DNA from: an uncultured Nitrospinaceae bacterium
GTDB taxonomy: Bacteria > Nitrospinota > Nitrospinia > Nitrospinales > VA-1
Length of the DNA stretch: 9,786 nt
Reading direction: 5' to 3'
Assembly (NCBI GenBank): GCA_913043155.1
Contig: CAJWLY010000044.1
Span: forward strand, 1 to 9,786
Under the pieces are notes generated by a model, which saw only the letters and a list, made by a program, of their open reading frames with translations, was not told the DNA's origin and made no database searches. This document shows, piece after piece, positions 6,380 through 9,786 of this stretch. Every line of letters begins with the position of its first letter. Positions within the stretch are counted from its first letter, which is position 1. The translations under genes and the position numbers were made by a program.

Positions 6380-7405
6380 TCAGGAAGAAACCCGTTTGAT
6401 GAGCAATTCGGCAATCTGGACGGCGTTGAGAGCTGCACCCTTCAGGAGATTATCGGATACCACCCAGAAATTAATAGCGTTTTCCCGAGCAAGGTCTTTC
6501 CGGATGCGGCCAACCACCACTTCACCCTTTCCAGCAGCCTCGACCGCCAATGGATACTCGTTCTTCCCGGGGGCATCAACCACCCGCACGCCGGGAAATT
6601 CAGACAGAAGCTTTTTGATCTCCTCCGCCGTCATTGGTTGCTCTGTCTCGACGTACACCGCTTCGGAATGAGAGTAAAACACCGGTACCCGAACCGTGGT
6701 TGGCGAAATCTCAATACTCTCATCTCCAAGAATCTTGCGGGTTTCGTTAACCATCTTCATCTCCTCCTTGCTGTATCCATTGTCCAAAAAAACATCGATG
6801 TGAGGGAGACAGTTAAAGGCAATCTGGTGAGGGTACACTTTTTTCTCTATCGGCTTTCCATCAAGAACAGCTCGGCTCTGCTGCTCGAGCTCTTTGATGG
6901 CTTTCTGCCCGGATCCGGAAACGGACTGGTAGGTAGAAACTACCACACGCCGAATACGGTACCGGTCATGAATAGGCTTGAGGGCAACGACCATCTGGAC
7001 CGTCGAACAGTTGGGGTTAGCTATAATCTCCGGCTTGTCCCCAAGTGCATCAGGGTTGACCTCCGGCACAATGAGAGGAACGCCCTTTTCCATCCGCCAA
7101 GCACTGCTGTTGTCGATGACAACGCAACCCGATTCCACAGCGATGGGGGCATACTGCCTGCTCACAGCACCCCCCGCCGAGAACAGAGCTATATCGATCC
7201 CCTTGAAGGAATTTTCGTTCAATTGCCTGACCTCGATGGACCGACCCTGGTATCGGAGAGTCTGCCCTGCCGACCGAGCGGAGGCCAGCGCGGTCAGACC
7301 GGCCACGGGAAAATTGCGCTCCTCTAAAGTAGATAGCATACGCCTTCCAACCGCCCCGGTAGCGCCGACTACCGCTACCTCGTAATTTTCTTTTTTATTT
7401 AACAT
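6380..7405 (-). CDS. asd: Aspartate-semialdehyde dehydrogenase
   Basis: Asd reduces aspartyl phosphate to aspartate semialdehyde with NADPH, the branch point to lysine, diaminopimelate, methionine and threonine. It contains the nucleotide-binding VAVVGATGAVGRRML, the FSAGGAVSRQYAP segment, DNSSAWRM, the catalytic cysteine in NPNCSTVQ (Cys133 from the ATG used here), YQSVSGSGQKA, and RVPVFYSHSEAV with the catalytic histidine (His246). The ATG at 7405 gives 341 residues and places VAVVG at the usual distance from the N-terminus. The frame continues upstream to a TTG at 7423 with no ribosome binding site, which I consider less likely. The gene follows leuB by about 24 bp (6 bp if the TTG is used), a common leuB-asd pair. 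Confidence 0.97.
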   Translation of the reverse strand: MLNKKENYEVAVVGATGAVGRRMLSTLEERNFPVAGLTALASARSAGQTLRYQGRSIEVRQLNENSFKGIDIALFSAGGAVSRQYAPIAVESGCVVIDNSSAWRMEKGVPLIVPEVNPDALGDKPEIIANPNCSTVQMVVALKPIHDRYRIRRVVVSTYQSVSGSGQKAIKELEQQSRAVLDGKPIEKKVYPHQIAFNCLPHIDVFLDNGYSKEEMKMVNETRKILGDESIEISPTTVRVPVFYSHSEAVYVETEQPMTAEEIKKLLSEFPGVRVVDAPGKNEYPLAVEAAGKGEVVVGRIRKDLARENAINFWVVSDNLLKGAALNAVQIAELLIKRVSS

Positions 7406-7429
7406 GTTCCATAACTGCTTCAAAAGGTT

Positions 7430-8515
7430 TCATAAACCCTCAAGTTCCTTCACAACCCGGTCGCCCATCTCCTGCGTACTGACCTCGGTCATGCCATCGG
7501 ACATGATGTCACAGGTACGGATGCCCTGGTTCAACACCGATTCCACGGCCGACTCGACTTTTGCATTCACTGCTTCCCGGTCAAAAGAATACTTAAACAT
7601 CATACCCACCGAGAGGATGGTAGCCAGCGGATTGGCCAGCCCCTTTCCTGCAATATCGGGTGCGCTTCCGTGGATCGGTTCATACATCGCGGTTTCTCCG
7701 CCAATACTGGCAGAGGGCAGCATGCCTATGGATCCCGTGAGCATGGAAGCCTGGTCGCTCAGTATATCCCCAAACATGTTGGTGGTCACGATCACGTCGA
7801 ATTGTTTGGGCGCACGGACGAGTTGCATTGCACAGTTATCCACGTACATATGATCGAGGGTGATGTCGCTGTATTCCTTATGAAGCTCGGTCACCACTTC
7901 GCGCCACAGCCCGGTCGCTTCTAGCACGTTGGCCTTGTCGACGGACATCACCTTTTTATTACGCTTACGAGCCACGTCAAAGGCAACGCGGGCAATACGC
8001 AGTATTTCCGACTCTGTGTAGACCAGCGTGTTGATGCCCCTTCGGGTTCTGTCTGCCTGGATTTCGATCCCCCTAGGCTCACCAAAATAAATACCGCCTG
8101 TAAGCTCGCGCACAACCAGAATGTCGAGATTTTCGACCACCTCGCGCTTCAAGGTGGAGGCGTCAACCAAGGCGGGAAAAACTCGCGCCGGACGAAGGTT
8201 AGCGTAAAGCTTGAGGCTGGATCGCAAACCGAGCAAAGCCCGTTCGGGACGTAGTGAAAAATCGAGTTGCTCCCATCTAGGGCCACCTACCGCTCCAAGT
8301 AGAACAGCATCTGCCTCCCGGGCCACCTTGAGAGAAGCCTTGGGCAGAGGGTGCCCTTCTGTTTCATATCCGGCACCACCTACCGGCACCTCGTTCAAAG
8401 TTAGCTTGAGCCCCAGATTCTTCTCCAGAACCCGCAGAACCTTGACCGCCTCCTGTACCACTTCAGGTCCGATTCCATCGCCGGGAAGCAAGGCAAGAGT
8501 AAATTTATTTTCCAT
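7430..8515 (-). CDS. leuB: 3-isopropylmalate dehydrogenase
   Basis: LeuB oxidises and decarboxylates 3-isopropylmalate with NAD in leucine synthesis. The 361 residues show LPGDGIGPEV (10-19), the LLGAVGGPRW loop, LRSSLKLYANLRPAR with substrate-binding arginines 98 and 108, VRELTGGIYFGEPRG with Arg136 and the catalytic Tyr143, KANVLEATGLWR with catalytic Lys194, metal ligands Asp226, Asp250 and Asp254 in the DNCAMQL and FGDILSDQAS regions, and HGSAPDIAGKGLANP (282-296) for NAD specificity. The REL rather than YSR-like context at Arg136 fits IPMDH rather than isocitrate or homoisocitrate dehydrogenase. The leuC and leuD genes are not adjacent on this side. The ATG lacks a clear Shine-Dalgarno. 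Confidence 0.98.
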   Translation of the reverse strand: MENKFTLALLPGDGIGPEVVQEAVKVLRVLEKNLGLKLTLNEVPVGGAGYETEGHPLPKASLKVAREADAVLLGAVGGPRWEQLDFSLRPERALLGLRSSLKLYANLRPARVFPALVDASTLKREVVENLDILVVRELTGGIYFGEPRGIEIQADRTRRGINTLVYTESEILRIARVAFDVARKRNKKVMSVDKANVLEATGLWREVVTELHKEYSDITLDHMYVDNCAMQLVRAPKQFDVIVTTNMFGDILSDQASMLTGSIGMLPSASIGGETAMYEPIHGSAPDIAGKGLANPLATILSVGMMFKYSFDREAVNAKVESAVESVLNQGIRTCDIMSDGMTEVSTQEMGDRVVKELEGL

Positions 8516-8547
8516 ATTTCGTTTTTTTCATAATATTAAAAGGCTCT

Positions 8548-8559
8548 ACCGCAAGCGGT
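8548..8559. promoter_or_regulatory. Inverted repeat ACCGC-AA-GCGGT upstream of leuB
   Basis: Two perfect 5-bp GC-rich arms flank a 2-bp centre inside otherwise AT-rich DNA, 33 bp before the leuB start and next to the best -10 candidate. This is a typical place for a repressor operator. No regulator gene is visible in the window. Confidence 0.3.
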
Positions 8560-8586
8560 TATAGTGGGGAATAAATTTTTCATTTG
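8558..8586 (-). promoter_or_regulatory. Possible promoter for leuB-asd
   Basis: On the minus strand TATAAC (8563-8558) is a five-of-six match to a -10 box. The hexamer 17 bp upstream (CAAATG, 8586-8581) is a poor -35. A start near 8551 would fall on the ACCGC/GCGGT inverted repeat. An alternative pair, TTGCGG with TATGAA 16 bp away, would put the start almost on the leuB ATG. Confidence 0.3.
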
Positions 8587-8619
8587 ACCCACGTCATACG
8601 TCATTGAAAATAAATTCCC
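8567..8619. repeat. Imperfect stem with a tandem 7-bp repeat in its loop
   Basis: GGGAAT (8567-8572) pairs with ATTCCC (8614-8619). After a symmetric AA/AA interruption the T-rich and A-rich inner arms also pair in part. The loop holds two back-to-back copies of ACGTCAT (8591-8604). The element lies upstream of leuB in the divergent region and could be a regulator-binding site. No leucine-rich leader peptide or T-run was found, so classical attenuation is not supported. Confidence 0.4.
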
Positions 8620-8687
8620 TTGTGCGAATGAAAGGCCAAGATTAACCAAAGGGAGTGCTAGGCGCAAGGAGAAAGGGGGGAATCCGG

Positions 8688-8715
8688 TTGAAATTATTTC
8701 TTTTTTTCGTATCCT
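8688..8715 (+). promoter_or_regulatory. Possible promoter for the glycosyltransferase gene
   Basis: TTGAAA (8688-8693) and TATCCT (8710-8715) are separated by 16 bp, giving a start near 8722 and a leader of about 80 nt. A perfect 12-bp palindrome, TTGGAATTCCAA (8746-8757), lies downstream of the predicted start. Confidence 0.35.
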
Positions 8716-8745
8716 AACCACGCTAGCTAACGCCGGGGAATGGCT

Positions 8746-8757
8746 TTGGAATTCCAA
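8746..8757. promoter_or_regulatory. 12-bp perfect palindrome before the glycosyltransferase gene
   Basis: TTGGAATTCCAA is symmetric over all 12 bases and sits 44 bp before the GTG start, just after the predicted transcription start. It could be an operator. A single palindrome of this size can also arise by chance. Confidence 0.3.
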
Positions 8758-8801
8758 CCATCCGCCGGAATCTCCAAACCTAAAAATCTTTCTGCGAATT
8801 C

Positions 8802-9575
8802 GTGATCAACGGCAAACACCTCACTGTGGTCATGCCGGCTTATAACGCCGAATTGACCTTAAGAAAAACCTACGACGAAATTCCTCACGACATCGTCGAT
8901 GACATCATCCTCACCGATGATGCCAGCCAAGACCGCACGGCCGAGGTGTCACGGAAGCTCAATATCAGGACCACCATACACTCAGAAAACAAGGGTTATG
9001 GAGGCAATCAAAAAACCTGTTATCAGGAAGCGCTAAATATTGGGTCTGATATCGTCATCATGCTCCACCCCGATTACCAGTACACACCAAAGTTGATCAC
9101 GGCGATGGCTTCGGCAATCGCTTATGGGGTATTCGACGTGATGATCGGTTCGCGTATCCTCGGCAACAAAGCACTGAAAGGGGGAATGCCGCTCTATAAA
9201 TACGTATCCAACAGATTCCTGACGACTGCTGAAAATCTCCTCATCCAACAGAAGTTATCGGAATACCATAGCGGATACCGGGCATTCAGTGCGGAAGTCC
9301 TCGAATCTATCCCTCTTTTGGAAAATTCTGACGATTTCGTGTTCGACAACGAAATGCTTTTACAGATAATGTATTTCGGATTCGGCGTGGGGGAAGTATC
9401 ATGCCCGGCCAAGTACTTTGAGGAAGCCTCGTCGATCGGACTCAGCCGGAGCGTAATTTACGGACTCGGTGTTCTGTCTACCGCCGTGAAATATTTTCTT
9501 TCCAAGCGAGGGAGCAAGCGATACGCAATCTTCAATCCGGACGGGAAAAAACTCACTCCGCGAGGTAATTTGTAG
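8802..9575 (+). CDS. Family 2 glycosyltransferase, polyprenyl-phosphate hexose synthase-like
   Basis: A 257-residue soluble GT-A fold glycosyltransferase of the group containing dolichyl- and polyprenyl-phosphate mannose/glucose synthases. Such enzymes use a nucleotide sugar to build lipid-linked sugars or surface glycans at the inner membrane face. Visible landmarks: VVMPAYNAELTL (9-20), the nucleotide-binding DD pair in ILTDDASQDRT (36-46), NKGYGGNQKT (63-72), HPDYQYTP (89-96) where many relatives have a D-x-D motif, the acceptor-site YHSGYRAFS (155-163) and FDNEML (181-186). No membrane segment follows the catalytic domain, unlike GtrB or ArnC. The start is a GTG: the next in-frame ATG would remove the first beta strand, and no Shine-Dalgarno is visible. 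Donor and acceptor cannot be read from the sequence, and no other glycan gene is in the window. Confidence 0.92.
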   Translation: MINGKHLTVVMPAYNAELTLRKTYDEIPHDIVDDIILTDDASQDRTAEVSRKLNIRTTIHSENKGYGGNQKTCYQEALNIGSDIVIMLHPDYQYTPKLITAMASAIAYGVFDVMIGSRILGNKALKGGMPLYKYVSNRFLTTAENLLIQQKLSEYHSGYRAFSAEVLESIPLLENSDDFVFDNEMLLQIMYFGFGVGEVSCPAKYFEEASSIGLSRSVIYGLGVLSTAVKYFLSKRGSKRYAIFNPDGKKLTPRGNL

Positions 9576-9656
9576 CGGGTTCCCGGCTTTCTTTCTAGTT
9601 TTTTTTCTTGGGAGTTTTCGTTTCGGCGCACCACAACCCACAGACATAGCCGAATC

Positions 9657-9690
9657 AAAAATAATAGGTTTCATATTTTTCAAACCTATT
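9657..9690 (-). terminator. Hairpin terminator for a leftward gene beyond the window
   Basis: AATAGGTTT (9663-9671) and AAACCTATT (9682-9690) form a perfect 9-bp stem with a 10-nt loop. On the minus strand the stem is followed by ATTTTTGATT, but no T-run follows on the plus strand. It therefore fits the end of leftward transcription entering from the right, convergent with the glycosyltransferase gene. The stem is AT-rich, so strength is moderate. Confidence 0.42.
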
Positions 9691-9786
9691 GTGCCCAGGA
9701 TTGGAACACCACAAAAAACGTGGGAGAAATGCTAAATTAAATAAAATAATACCATTTAAAATTAAATATTTATAATAAATTTTCTA

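Noticed and set aside
6293..7327. Long plus-strand frame of 344 codons
   Set aside because: It is the antisense shadow of asd, whose catalytic motifs are intact on the minus strand.
8536..8757. 73-codon minus-strand frame upstream of leuB
   Set aside because: It begins with TTG without a Shine-Dalgarno and has no recognisable motif, and its length is expected by chance.
9576..9610. CGGGTTCCCGG plus a T-rich stretch after the glycosyltransferase as a terminator
   Set aside because: The stem is only about three usable pairs with a small loop and the T-run starts several bases later, so termination is possible but not supported.
1..9786. Mobile elements, CRISPR arrays, tRNA genes or defence systems
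   Set aside because: No transposase or integrase, no regularly spaced repeats, no cloverleaf-like sequence with conserved tRNA bases, and all long frames are explained by housekeeping genes.

Overview
The window reads as ordinary housekeeping chromosome from a Gram-negative bacterium. An FtsB-type divisome protein and an IHF/HU-type DNA-bending protein support this. Coding DNA is of intermediate GC and the gaps are clearly AT-richer. Lone queA, the eno-ftsB pair and the leuB-asd pair are arrangements seen in Proteobacteria and relatives. My lean is towards a former-deltaproteobacterial or Nitrospinota-like lineage, at low confidence because no taxon-diagnostic marker is present. I see no transposase, integrase, phage gene, tRNA, rRNA or CRISPR array.

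Left end (1-467): the 5' tip of a leftward gene sits at the edge with a good ribosome binding site. The rest of the gap carries what I consider the most interesting item, a leftward structured RNA of about 183 nt. Its two ends pair in a 13-bp helix that is followed directly by seven U residues. Its length, end-to-end pairing and an internal GAGCAUG...GAGAAGC block resemble 6S RNA (ssrS). Next come rightward queA (tRNA queuosine modification), leftward IHF/HU, and a 422-nt gap with a possible promoter, a long hairpin and a palindrome upstream of the IHF/HU gene.

Centre (2299-6328): a leftward cluster in transcription order mtnP, hemL, eno, ftsB. It is headed by a near-consensus sigma70-type promoter (TTGACA, 17 bp, TTATAT) and ends at a probable terminator after ftsB. 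mtnP and hemL are 6 bp apart, hemL and eno 42 bp apart, eno and ftsB 166 bp apart. Together they cover methylthioadenosine salvage, the first committed porphyrin precursor, glycolysis and cell division.

Right part (6380-9786): leuB and asd form a tight leftward pair for leucine and for aspartate-family amino acid synthesis. A 286-bp divergent region with several repeats separates leuB from a rightward family 2 glycosyltransferase of the polyprenyl-phosphate mannose/glucose synthase-like group. The last 210 bp hold no gene that I can support. They contain a hairpin oriented as a terminator for a leftward gene lying beyond the window, then a very AT-rich tail.
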